Assembly: GCF_011302915.1 (NCBI RefSeq)
Contig: NZ_CP049872.1
Coordinates: 372,001 to 436,000, forward strand
Direction: 5' to 3'
From: Thermomonas sp. HDW16
Lineage (GTDB): Bacteria > Pseudomonadota > Gammaproteobacteria > Xanthomonadales > Xanthomonadaceae
Length of the DNA: 64,000 bases
Below, piece by piece: positions 56,224 to 64,000 of the stretch; within the stretch, counting starts at the first letter, position 1, and each line of letters begins with the position of its first letter. The notes under the pieces are model-generated. The model did not search any database, had not been told where the DNA came from, and saw only the letters and a program-made list of their open reading frames with translations. Both the position numbers and the translations under genes were made by a program.

Positions 56224-58176
56224 TTGGATCGATCTCCTTTGTCTTCGCGGTTCCGCCCGCTGCTCTGGCTTGGCGCCGTCTTCTTGTCGATAGCGACACT
56301 GACCCGGCTCGCCCTGTTGCTGGCGACCGGCAGCGGCGTACCGGCCACGTTCGGCAGCTGGGCCTATGCATTCGGCGTGGGCCTGGGCTACGACCTGCTG
56401 ACCTTCGTCTACTTCGCCTGGCCGCTGGTGTTGCTGCTGTGGTTGTTGCCGCGGCGCTGGCTGGCGCGGCGCTGGGGCAGCGTGCTGGTTGGCGCGTTGT
56501 GCCTGGTCTTGTTGTTCGTGATGCTGTTCGTCGCGGTCTCCGAATGGACGTTCTGGGAAGAATTCCAGGCGCGCTTCAATTTCATCGCGGTCGATTACCT
56601 GGTCTACACCACCGAAGTCATCGGCAATATCCGCGAGTCCTATCCGGTGGGCCTGATCCTGTCGGTGCTGGCGGCGGTCGGCGTCGGCGTGTTCCTCGCC
56701 ACCCGCCGCTGGCGGGTCGTACGCGACGACACTGCGGGTTTCGGCACGCGTTCGCTGGTGGTAGCGGGTTGGTTGGCGCTGAGCGTACTCGGCACCTGGC
56801 TGGTCACCGGCGACATGAAGGATCGCACCGGCAACACCTACGTCAATGAGCTGGCCGGCAACGGCATCTACCAGTTCTTCGCTGCCTATCGCAGCGCTTC
56901 GCTGGACTACCCGCGCTACTACCGCACCATCCCGGACGACGAAGCCTGGGTGCAGGTGCGCGCGCAGGTGGCCACGCCGGATGCGCAGTTCGTCGGCCCC
57001 ACCGGCATCGCGCGCTGGATCCGCAACCCGGCGCCGGAGCGCAAGCTCAACGTGGTGCTGATCAGCATCGAGAGCCTGTCCGCTGAATATTCCGGCACCT
57101 ACGGGCGCAAGGAAGCGTCGTTGACCCCGAAGCTCGATGCGTTGTCGAAGGACAGCTTGGTGTTCACCGACTTGTGGGCCACCGGCACCCGCACCGTACG
57201 CGGGCTGGAGGCCTTGTCCTTGTCGGTGCCGCCCACGCCTGGTGAATCCATCGTCAAGCGCGAGCACAACGCAGGCCTGTTCACCTTGGGCGAAGTGTTC
57301 CGCGGCAAAGGTTACGACGCGCAGTTCCTGTACGGCGGCTACGGCGCGTTCGACAACATGAACCAGTTCTTCGGCAGCAACGGCTACGAGGTCCACGACC
57401 GCACCGAGATCCCGGACAAGGACATCCACCACGCCAATATCTGGGGCGTGGCCGACGAAGACCTGTACACCATGGCGATGAAGCGCTTCGACGCCTCCGC
57501 CGCGCAGGGCAAACCGTTCTTCGCGCACGTGATGACCACCTCCAACCACCGGCCCTACACCTTCCCGGCCGGGCGTGGGCCGTGGCCGCAGGGCAAGCGC
57601 GACAGCGCAGTGGCCTATACCGATTGGGCAGTGGGCGATTTCCTGCGCCGCGCCAGCCAGCACGCGTGGTTCAAGGACACGCTGTTCATCATCACCGCCG
57701 ACCACTGCGCGTCCAGCGGCGGCATCGCCTCGCTGCCAGCGTTCCGCTACCGCATTCCGATGTGGGTGTACGCGCCGGGCGGGCAGGTGGCGCCGGGGCG
57801 CTTCGCACGCATGACCAGCCAGATCGACATCGCGCCGACCATCCTCGGCATGCTGGGCATGGACTACTACAGCCAGTTCTACGGGGTGGATATGTTCCAG
57901 CTGCCGCCGGGCCAGGAGCGCGCCTTCATCGGCACCTATCAATTGCTGGGCTACCTGCGCGACGGCAAGCTGGTGCAGCTTGCGCCGCATCGTGAAGTGG
58001 AGACGCTGCGTCCAGCCTATGGCTGGGACGAGCCGCAACCGCCGCTGGCGGAAGACCCGGCCTTGACCTTGCAGGCGATCAGCTACTACCAGACCGCGGC
58101 GGAGGATTTCGCCAGCGGCAAAATGCGGATGCCGAAGCGGATACCGGAACCTCCCGCCACACCTGCCGTGCACTGA
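56224..58176 (+). CDS. LTA-synthase family membrane sulfatase (phosphoglycerol/phosphoethanolamine transferase-like)
   Basis: 650 residues from a TTG at 56224 (GGAA five bases upstream; no ATG before the first membrane helix). Five N-terminal membrane helices precede a large periplasmic alkaline-phosphatase-fold domain. Motifs are VVLISIESLSAEYSG (metal site), TGTRTVRGLEALSLSVPP with the nucleophilic Thr, and ITADHCASSGG near the end. Homologues (LtaS, OpgB, EptA-like) transfer phosphoglycerol or phosphoethanolamine to glycans or lipids. The acceptor here could be periplasmic glucans or lipopolysaccharide; not resolved. A COG4705-type membrane protein gene follows after 18 bases. Confidence 0.88.
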   Translation: MDRSPLSSRFRPLLWLGAVFLSIATLTRLALLLATGSGVPATFGSWAYAFGVGLGYDLLTFVYFAWPLVLLLWLLPRRWLARRWGSVLVGALCLVLLFVMLFVAVSEWTFWEEFQARFNFIAVDYLVYTTEVIGNIRESYPVGLILSVLAAVGVGVFLATRRWRVVRDDTAGFGTRSLVVAGWLALSVLGTWLVTGDMKDRTGNTYVNELAGNGIYQFFAAYRSASLDYPRYYRTIPDDEAWVQVRAQVATPDAQFVGPTGIARWIRNPAPERKLNVVLISIESLSAEYSGTYGRKEASLTPKLDALSKDSLVFTDLWATGTRTVRGLEALSLSVPPTPGESIVKREHNAGLFTLGEVFRGKGYDAQFLYGGYGAFDNMNQFFGSNGYEVHDRTEIPDKDIHHANIWGVADEDLYTMAMKRFDASAAQGKPFFAHVMTTSNHRPYTFPAGRGPWPQGKRDSAVAYTDWAVGDFLRRASQHAWFKDTLFIITADHCASSGGIASLPAFRYRIPMWVYAPGGQVAPGRFARMTSQIDIAPTILGMLGMDYYSQFYGVDMFQLPPGQERAFIGTYQLLGYLRDGKLVQLAPHREVETLRPAYGWDEPQPPLAEDPALTLQAISYYQTAAEDFASGKMRMPKRIPEPPATPAVH

Positions 58177-58194
58177 TCCAGCCAGGAGCTTGCC

Positions 58195-58983
58195 ATGACG
58201 AATGCGACGCAACGCGAATGGGTGAGCAAGGTGCCGCAGGTCACCCTGCTGTTCTGGATCATCAAGATCGCGGCGACCACACTGGGCGAAACCGGTGGCG
58301 ATGCGGTGAGCATGTCGTGGCTGGGCGAGACCACGCCGGGCGCGACCGGCACGGGTTACCTGATCGGCACCGCGATCTTCGCGGTGATCTTCGCGTTAGC
58401 GGTATGGGCGCAGATCCGCGCGCAGAAGTTCCACCCGTTCCTGTACTGGTTCACCATCATCGCCAGCACCACGGTCGGCACCACCCTGGCCGATTACGTC
58501 ACCCGTTCGCTCGGCATCGGCTATACCGGCGGCTCCAGTCTCCTGCTAGCGATGGTGTTGGGCTCTTTGTGGTTATGGCATCGCACGACGGGCACGGTGT
58601 CGGTGGAGAGCGTGCGCGATCCGAAATCTGAAACCTTCTACTGGCTGACCATCATGTGCTCGCAGACGCTCGGCACCGCGCTGGGCGATTGGGTCGCCGA
58701 TACCGCAGGGCTCGGCTATACCGGCGGCATGCTGATCTTCGGTGGCTTGCTGGCGCTGATCGCCGTGCTGTATTTCTGGACATCGATTTCGCGCACGCTG
58801 CTGTTCTGGGCAGCGTTCATCCTGACCCGCCCACTGGGCGCGGTGCTGGGCGATTTCCTCGACAAGCCGGTGGCGAAGGGCGGGCTGGAGCTGAGCCGCT
58901 ACAGCGCCTCGCTGGCGTTGCTTGCCTTCATCGTTGCATGCATCGTGCTGTTCCCGCAGCGGGCGGCTTCGCGGGCACATTGA
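58195..58983 (+). CDS. COG4705-type membrane protein built from internal repeats
   Basis: 262 residues, ATG at 58195 with AGGAG upstream. Four copies of a two-helix unit are seen, each starting with a T/P-x-G-x-x-x-G/A-D signature: TTLGETGGDAVS (about residue 28), TVGTTLADYVTRSLGIGYTG (about 95), TLGTALGDWVADTAGLGYTG (about 160) and PLGAVLGDFLDKP (about 218). About eight membrane helices. Such a pseudo-symmetric arrangement is common in small transporters. The family is uncharacterised as far as I know; no substrate can be assigned. It is between the LTA-synthase-like and the outer-membrane protein genes, both 4-18 bases away. Confidence 0.8.
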   Translation: MTNATQREWVSKVPQVTLLFWIIKIAATTLGETGGDAVSMSWLGETTPGATGTGYLIGTAIFAVIFALAVWAQIRAQKFHPFLYWFTIIASTTVGTTLADYVTRSLGIGYTGGSSLLLAMVLGSLWLWHRTTGTVSVESVRDPKSETFYWLTIMCSQTLGTALGDWVADTAGLGYTGGMLIFGGLLALIAVLYFWTSISRTLLFWAAFILTRPLGAVLGDFLDKPVAKGGLELSRYSASLALLAFIVACIVLFPQRAASRAH

Positions 58984-58987
58984 TCCG

Positions 58988-59749
58988 ATGGTGCTCCTGC
59001 GTGCCAGGTTCGAGCCGAGGACATGGCTGTTTGCGCTGTTGCTGTTGTTGGCAACACCGGGCATGGCCATGGCGCAGGCGGGCCCGCCGCTAATCACCAA
59101 CGATCCGGACACGCCCGGCGACAATGTTTGGGAGATCAATGTAGCGGCTGTCGGCGACCATGGTGATGATGGTTGGGCGGTGGACGTACCCGATGTGGAC
59201 ATCAACTACGGGTTTGGCGAGCGCATCCAGCTTTCCATGCATGTGCCGTGGGCGCACCAACGCGTCGATGGAGCATGGGCGTCGGGCGCTGGAGACCTTG
59301 AGCTGGGCGTGCGTTGGCGTTTCCTCGATCAGCACCACTCTGGCGTTGCAATGGCGATTCAGCCGATGTGGGTGCGGTCGGTTTCGCGCACTTCGCAGGA
59401 TAAAGGGTTAAGCGCGGCAGATCCGGAATTGGTGCTTCCGCTGCAGATTGCGCATCATTACACCGGTGGCGCGATCGGGACGGAAATCGTGCGGCACTTC
59501 GTCCGGAACCGCGCCGACACATGGCAGGCGGGGATTTTTGTCGAAGCCGATTGCCGTGAGCGTCTGCAATGCCTGGCCGAGATCAATACCAGTTGGGATG
59601 GCGGTGCACAGGGCATCATCAACCTGGGTATGCGACGCGAGTTGACCACCCACTCGACACTCCTTGGATCATTCGGTCGGCAGGCGTTCGGTCCGGGGTC
59701 GCCCGCATGGATCTTCTATCTCGGGATGCAGTTCGTCTTGGGCGATTGA
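58988..59749 (+). CDS. Exported outer-membrane-type protein (transporter/MetA-pathway-like barrel)
   Basis: 253 residues from the ATG at 58988, four bases past the COG4705 stop. The signal peptide is WLFALLLLLATPGMAMAQ, cleaved after MAQ. The mature sequence has LITNDPDTPGDNVWEINVA at the start and repeated amphipathic strands ending in FYLGMQFVLGD, the pattern of the family often called putative MetA-pathway phenol degradation or outer-membrane transporter. The name comes from a phenol plasmid and says little about function. Short spacing argues for one operon with the two membrane proteins upstream. Confidence 0.8.
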   Translation: MVLLRARFEPRTWLFALLLLLATPGMAMAQAGPPLITNDPDTPGDNVWEINVAAVGDHGDDGWAVDVPDVDINYGFGERIQLSMHVPWAHQRVDGAWASGAGDLELGVRWRFLDQHHSGVAMAIQPMWVRSVSRTSQDKGLSAADPELVLPLQIAHHYTGGAIGTEIVRHFVRNRADTWQAGIFVEADCRERLQCLAEINTSWDGGAQGIINLGMRRELTTHSTLLGSFGRQAFGPGSPAWIFYLGMQFVLGD

Positions 59750-59772
59750 TCCACACCAGACCGCGCGTCGGC

Positions 59773-60252
59773 TCAGGCGCCGCCGTCGAAGCCGGTTTGT
59801 CGCCACGCCTCGAACACCATCACCGCCACCGTATTCGACAGGTTGAGGCTGCGGTTGTCCGGCCGCATCGGCAGGCGCAGGCGTTGCGCTTTGGGGATGG
59901 CATCCAGCACGGCCTGCGGCAGGCCGGCGGTTTCGCTGCCGAACAGGAAGGCGTCGCCGGGGCGATAGGCGATCTGGTCGAAACGCGTCGTGCCACGGGT
60001 CGACAGTGCGAACACGCGTGCGGGTTCGCCATTAATCGTGGCGATGGCGGCCAACGCCGCATCGAGATCGTCGTGCACCTGCATCGCCGCGTATTCGTGA
60101 TAGTCGAGGCCAGCGCGGCGCAGCTGCTTGTCGTCGATGTCGAAACCCAGCGGGCGCACCAGGTGCAGCCGTGCGCCGGTGTTCGCGCACAGGCGGATCA
60201 CATTGCCGGTGTTGGGCGGGATTTCGGGGCGATGCAGGATGACGTGGAACAT
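59773..60252 (-). CDS. trmL: tRNA (cytidine/uridine(34)-2'-O)-methyltransferase
   Basis: 159 residues, the usual size of TrmL (157). SPOUT fold with the trefoil knot: VILHRPEIPPNTGNVIRLCA at the N-terminus, FLFGSETAGLPQ in the SAM loop and IPMR-type LRLPMRPDNRSLNLSNTVAV at the C-terminus. It methylates the wobble base of tRNA-Leu isoacceptors. It lies 13 bases downstream of the SDR gene on the same strand. Confidence 0.95.
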   Translation of the reverse strand: MFHVILHRPEIPPNTGNVIRLCANTGARLHLVRPLGFDIDDKQLRRAGLDYHEYAAMQVHDDLDAALAAIATINGEPARVFALSTRGTTRFDQIAYRPGDAFLFGSETAGLPQAVLDAIPKAQRLRLPMRPDNRSLNLSNTVAVMVFEAWRQTGFDGGA

Positions 60253-60265
60253 CAGGCGCGCACGC

Positions 60266-60970
60266 TCACCACGGCAGTGGCTGGCCGCGCCAGTCGAGGA
60301 AACTGCCGGATTGCGTCGATGTGGCGGTATCGATCACTTGCAGCAGGCCGGTGACCGCATCGGTCGGCGCGACCTGTGCGTTCGCGCCGCCCATCTCGGT
60401 CTGCACCCAGCCCGGATGCAGGGCCAGCACCACGATGTCGCGTTCCTCGAGTGCCCGCGCCAGCAGCACGCTGGCCATGTTCTGCGCGGCCTTGCTGATG
60501 TCGTAGCTGGGCGTGCCGAAGCGGGTGGTGTTGCCGATCGAGCCCAGTTGTGAACTGATGTTGGCGATGCGTGCGCCATCCGCGAGGAGCGGCGCCAGCG
60601 CCTGCGCCAGCAGGAACGGGCCGATCGCATTGGTGCGCAGGCTGTCTTCGAGGATGGCCTGTTCGATGTGACCGAAGCGCTCGCCGGAATGCAACACGCC
60701 GGCGTTGTTGACCAGCAGGTCGATGCGGCCTTCGTCGCCCAGTACCAGCGGCAGGTCGTGGGCCAGGCTGGCGCGGGACTTCGGCTCGGCCACGTCCAGC
60801 GGCAGCACGTGCAGGCGGCCGGGGTATTCGCCGGCCAGCCCGTTCAGCGCGGTGGCCTTGCCCGGGTGGCGGCAGGCGGCGATCACGTAGTCGCCGCTTG
60901 CCAGCAACTGGCGGGCGAATTCCAGGCCGATCCCGCGGTTTGCACCGGAAATCAAGACGTTGCGCGGCAT
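60266..60970 (-). CDS. Short-chain dehydrogenase/reductase (sniffer/C-factor-like)
   Basis: 234 residues from the ATG at 60970. Classical SDR motifs: VLISGANRGIGLEFARQLLA (TGxxxGIG), LLVNNAGVLHSGE (NNAG), Ser in ISSQLGSIG, and SYDISKAAQN (YxxxK). The C-terminal VLALHPGWVQTEMGGANAQ resembles the sniffer-like/C-factor SDR subgroup, which reduces carbonyls with NADPH. The physiological substrate is unknown. The longer frame to 61147 overlaps the M16 peptidase promoter and is not used. trmL follows after 13 bases. Confidence 0.9.
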   Translation of the reverse strand: MPRNVLISGANRGIGLEFARQLLASGDYVIAACRHPGKATALNGLAGEYPGRLHVLPLDVAEPKSRASLAHDLPLVLGDEGRIDLLVNNAGVLHSGERFGHIEQAILEDSLRTNAIGPFLLAQALAPLLADGARIANISSQLGSIGNTTRFGTPSYDISKAAQNMASVLLARALEERDIVVLALHPGWVQTEMGGANAQVAPTDAVTGLLQVIDTATSTQSGSFLDWRGQPLPW

Positions 60971-61059
60971 GGCAGGCTCCCGGATGGCTTTCGGCACAGT
61001 GTATCGGCCCGCATGGGCGGCTAACATCGGAAGTCTTTGTCGCCCGCTGGAGTTTCCGC

Positions 61060-63897
61060 ATGTCCGTGTTCCGCCCCGCTGCGCTCGCACTTGCCCTCGC
61101 CACCGCACTGTCCGCCGGCGCCTATGTCGCGCCCGCGCAGGCTGCAACGGCCTCTTCGGTCGACATCCCGTACGAGACCTTCACCCTGCCGAACGGCCTG
61201 CGCGTGGTGGTGCATACCGACCGCAAGGCGCCGATCGTGGCGGTGAACATCTGGTACCACGTGGGCAGCAAGGATGAACCCAGCGGCCGCAGCGGCTTCG
61301 CCCATCTGTTCGAGCACCTGATGTTCAACGGTTCGGAGAACTACCCGGGCGAGTTCTTCACCCCGTTCAAGGCAGTCGGCGTGACCGACCAGAACGGCAC
61401 CACCAATACCGACCGCACCAACTATTTCCAGAATGTGCCGACCACCGCGCTGGACACCGCGCTGTGGATGGAATCCGACCGCATGGGCCACCTGCTCGGC
61501 GCGGTTGACCAGAAGACGTTGGACGAGCAGCGCGGCGTGGTGCAGAACGAGAAGCGCCAGGGCATGAACCAGCCCTACGGCCAGCTGCGCGAAATCATTT
61601 CGGACACGATGTATCCGGAAGGCCATCCGTACCACCACACCACGATTGGCTCCTTGAACGACCTCAATGCGGCCAAGCTGGATGACGTCAAGAACTGGTT
61701 CCGCACCTGGTACGGCCCGAACAACGCGGTGCTGGTGCTGGCCGGCGACATCGACCTGGCCACCGCCAAGCAGAAGGCAGCGCAGTTCTTCGGCGACATC
61801 CCGGCCAGCCCGACCATGGCGCAGCCGAAGGTGGACGTGGCGGTGCTCAAGCAGGACGGCCGCACCGAGCTGGAAGACAAGGTGCCGCAGGTGATGGTCA
61901 ACCGCATGTGGAACGTGCCGCAGACCGGCACCCGCGATGCGGACATGCTCGACCTGTTCTCCGACGTGCTCGGCGGCAGCGCCAGCTCGCGCCTGGACCG
62001 TCGCCTGGTGCACCAGGACAAGCTGGTGGACAGCGTGAGCACCGCCAATTGGGCGTCGCAGCTGGGTGGCAATTTCTTCGTCCGCGCGATGGTGAAGCAG
62101 GGCGTGGATCCGGCGAAGGTGGAAGCGGCGATCGACGATGAGATCAAGAAGCTGATCGCCGAAGGCCCCACCGCCGACGAACTGGCGCGCGCCAAGATCA
62201 ATTACGAATCCAGCTTCATCCGCGGCATCGAACGCATCGGCGGTTTCGGCGGCAAGGCCGACGTGCTGGCCTCCTGCGCCATCTACGAAAACAACCCGGG
62301 CTGCTTCCGCGACTCGCTGAAGGCGGTGGCCAATGCCACCCCGGCGCAGGTGCGCGCGGCGGGTGCCAAGTGGCTTGCCAACCCCAGCCACGTGTTCACG
62401 GTGAAGCCGGGTGCGCGCAAGGAACTGGCCGAAGCCCCGGCCGGCACGCCGGCGCCGTTCGTGTTGCCGAAGGTCGATGCCAAGTACAAGACCACGGCCA
62501 GCAGCGTGGATCGCAGCGCGGGCGTACCGCTGCCCAAGACGTTCCCCGACCTGAAGTTCCCGGCCCAGCAGCGCGCCACCCTATCCAATGGCACTACGGT
62601 GATCCTGGCCGAACGCCACGACGTGCCGGTGGTGCAGATGAACTACCAGTTCGCCGGCGGCTATTCGGCGGATCCGGCCGGCAAGCCCGGCATCGCCAAC
62701 TTCACCGCCAGCCTGCTGGACGAAGGTGCGGGTGACTTGGATGCGCTCGGCTTCGCATCGCGCAAGGAAGCCCTCGGCGCGCAGCTCGGCACCAGCGCCG
62801 GTCTCGACAACAGCGGCGCGTACCTGTCGGCGTTGAAGCAGAACCTGGCGCCGTCGGTGGCCCTGTTCGCCGACATGCTGCGCAAGCCGCGCTTCGACCA
62901 GGCCGAGATCGACCGCGTGAAGGGCCAGTGGATCGCCGGCATCAAGCAGGAGAAGGTGCAGCCCAGCGGCGTGGCCATGCGCGTGCTGCCGGCGCTGATG
63001 TTCGGCGCCGACCATCCGTACGGCAATCCGCTGACGGGCACCGGCACCGAAGCCGCCATCGCCAGCCTGACCCGCGACGACCTGGTCGGCTTCCACCAGC
63101 AGATGATGCAGCCGAAGGGCGCGACCGTGGTCGTGGTCGGCGACACCACCCTGAAGGAAATCGTGCCGGTGCTGGAGCAGCACTTCGGCGACTGGAAGGT
63201 CTCTGCGACCGCCGCCGCGCCGGCGATCCCGGTCGTGGCCAACATCAAGAAGCCGCGCGTGTTCCTGATCGACCAGCCGGGTGCGGTGCAGGCCAACCTG
63301 TTCGCCGCGGAACTGGTCCCGTCCAGCAAGGATCCGGGCGCGATCGCCTTCGACATGGCCAACCAGGTGTTCGGCGGCGATTTCACTGCGCGCCTCAACA
63401 TGAACCTGCGCGAGGACAAGCACTGGTCGTACGGCGCACGCAGCGGCGCTGCCGGTGCGGTGGGCCAGCGCATGTGGCGTGCCTCGGCGCCGGTGCAGAT
63501 CGACAAGACCGCCGAATCGGTGGCCGAGATCAAGCGCGAGATGGCCGAGTTCTTCGGCGGTTCGCGCAATACCAGCGCGGAAGAGCTGGTGCGCCAGCAG
63601 AAGGGCCTGACCTTGAGCCTGCCGGGCGCGTATGAAACCGCCGGTGCGGTGATGAGCACCATCGCCAGCAATGTGCTGTACGACCGTGCGGACGATTACG
63701 TGTTCACCCGCAAGGCCGCGATCGAGGCGATTACCCCGGCGCAGGTCGATGCCGCGGCGAAGACGCTCGATCCGAACGCGATCACCTGGGTGGTGGTCGG
63801 CGACCTGGCCAAGACCGAGGCCCCGATCCGCGCCCTCAACCTGGGCGAGGTCACCATCCTCGACGCTGACGGCAAGCCGGTGCCTGCCAAGAAGTAA
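61060..63897 (+). CDS. Exported M16-family zinc peptidase, two-domain
   Basis: 945 residues from the ATG at 61060 (GGAG seven bases upstream), which opens a signal peptide (MSVFRPAALALALATALSAG, cleavage near AQA); the upstream in-frame stretch overlaps the SDR. The active site HLFEHLMFNG is the inverted HxxEH zinc motif, followed about 75 residues later by the third ligand in EQRGVVQNEKRQ. A second, inactive M16 unit (residues about 520-940, LSNGTTVILAERHDVP) follows. Pitrilysin/PqqL-like members degrade small peptides. Localisation is periplasmic or external. Strongly expressed-looking codon usage. Confidence 0.93.
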   Translation: MSVFRPAALALALATALSAGAYVAPAQAATASSVDIPYETFTLPNGLRVVVHTDRKAPIVAVNIWYHVGSKDEPSGRSGFAHLFEHLMFNGSENYPGEFFTPFKAVGVTDQNGTTNTDRTNYFQNVPTTALDTALWMESDRMGHLLGAVDQKTLDEQRGVVQNEKRQGMNQPYGQLREIISDTMYPEGHPYHHTTIGSLNDLNAAKLDDVKNWFRTWYGPNNAVLVLAGDIDLATAKQKAAQFFGDIPASPTMAQPKVDVAVLKQDGRTELEDKVPQVMVNRMWNVPQTGTRDADMLDLFSDVLGGSASSRLDRRLVHQDKLVDSVSTANWASQLGGNFFVRAMVKQGVDPAKVEAAIDDEIKKLIAEGPTADELARAKINYESSFIRGIERIGGFGGKADVLASCAIYENNPGCFRDSLKAVANATPAQVRAAGAKWLANPSHVFTVKPGARKELAEAPAGTPAPFVLPKVDAKYKTTASSVDRSAGVPLPKTFPDLKFPAQQRATLSNGTTVILAERHDVPVVQMNYQFAGGYSADPAGKPGIANFTASLLDEGAGDLDALGFASRKEALGAQLGTSAGLDNSGAYLSALKQNLAPSVALFADMLRKPRFDQAEIDRVKGQWIAGIKQEKVQPSGVAMRVLPALMFGADHPYGNPLTGTGTEAAIASLTRDDLVGFHQQMMQPKGATVVVVGDTTLKEIVPVLEQHFGDWKVSATAAAPAIPVVANIKKPRVFLIDQPGAVQANLFAAELVPSSKDPGAIAFDMANQVFGGDFTARLNMNLREDKHWSYGARSGAAGAVGQRMWRASAPVQIDKTAESVAEIKREMAEFFGGSRNTSAEELVRQQKGLTLSLPGAYETAGAVMSTIASNVLYDRADDYVFTRKAAIEAITPAQVDAAAKTLDPNAITWVVVGDLAKTEAPIRALNLGEVTILDADGKPVPAKK

Positions 63898-63910
63898 TCC
63901 ACGCAATGCC

Positions 63911-63934
63911 GATGCCCGCCGAATGGCGGGCATC
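63911..63934 (+). terminator. Hairpin after the M16 peptidase gene
   Basis: Perfect ten-base stem (GATGCCCGCC and complement) with loop GAAT, 13 bases after the stop. There is only a short T-run (CGCGCTTTC), so it may be a weak terminator or an RNA-stabilising structure. Confidence 0.6.
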
Positions 63935-63984
63935 GCGCTTTCACCACAACGCTTTCAACGCAACGACATCCCCAAGAGACCGTC

Positions 63985-64000
63985 ATGCCCAAGACCGCCA
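63985..64000 (+). CDS. Start of a further gene, truncated by the window edge
   Basis: An ATG at 63985 opens a frame (MPKTA) that runs off the window; AAGAGA lies nine bases upstream. Only five codons are visible, so no function can be given. Confidence 0.35.

Noticed and set aside
55666..58212. 848-codon minus-strand frame opposite the LTA-synthase-like gene
   Set aside because: Shadow of the plus-strand enzyme; no signal, motif or ribosome site.

Overview
The window is about 64 kb of gap-poor, high-GC (roughly two-thirds G+C) gammaproteobacterial chromosome. Gene content points to the family Xanthomonadaceae/Lysobacteraceae (Lysobacter, Luteimonas, Thermomonas or similar). The indicators are an Ax21-family outer-membrane protein, a XanB2-type chorismatase, an sX13-like C-rich-loop RNA directly downstream of polA, a hemDXY cluster, parAB beside rsmG, and many exported peptidases (M13, DUF885, DPP IV-like S9, M16). 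I saw no tRNA or rRNA gene, CRISPR array, insertion sequence, prophage or parS site. This is mostly core chromosome rather than an accessory island.

Region by region. 1-3.75 kb: start of an M13 peptidase, then a DcaP-like porin and an MHS-type MFS transporter in one operon. 3.9-6.6 kb: acetyl-CoA synthetase (acs) with a LuxR-type response regulator resembling CrbR, reading away from the porin operon. 6.6-13 kb: an RND efflux operon (periplasmic adaptor, HAE1 pump, outer-membrane factor, TetR regulator) with overlapping junctions. 13.2-16.6 kb: a CrbS-like SLC5-PAS-kinase-receiver gene cut by an in-frame amber codon. 16.7-17.4 kb: rpmB-rpmG. 17.4-23.4 kb, all minus strand: PPTase, rsmG, parA, parB, GT2, a lipid-A-biosynthesis N-terminal-like membrane protein, DUF885 peptidase. 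23.5-26.6 kb: a GlsB-like membrane protein, exonuclease III, an aldehyde dehydrogenase and a gamma carbonic anhydrase. 26.6-30.8 kb: GT2, chorismatase, small membrane protein, hemB, aroE. 30.9-39.1 kb: DPP IV-like peptidase, YfcG-type GST, YqhA, UvrD, DUF1456 protein and an unusual SDR. 39.1-45.6 kb: ABC exporter, DUF2782 lipoprotein, GNAT; polA; sX13-like RNA and a hairpin cluster; DUF421 protein. 45.6-49.7 kb: hemF and hemD-hemX-hemY. 49.7-52.9 kb: thioesterase, lipoprotein, rhodanese, secB, gpsA. 53-64 kb: Ax21, a two-component system with a degenerate kinase and a half-size EamA transporter, an LTA-synthase-like enzyme, a four-repeat membrane protein, trmL, an SDR, an M16 peptidase and the first codons of another gene.

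How parts work together. acs, the CrbR-like regulator and the split CrbS-like sensor look like one acetate-scavenging circuit. An inverted repeat lies between acs and the porin/transporter operon. Three heme loci (hemB, hemF, hemDXY) sit within 22 kb. Chorismatase, aroE and the PPTase connect to shikimate/aryl-polyene (xanthomonadin-type) and quinone precursor metabolism. Rhodanese-secB-gpsA is a conserved gammaproteobacterial neighbourhood.

The observations most worth a second look are the nonsense codon just upstream of the phospho-accepting histidine of the CrbS-like kinase, the sX13-like RNA with its downstream hairpin array, the repeat-rich control region in front of ax21, and proteins whose catalytic residues look replaced (the 54 kb kinase and the 37 kb SDR).
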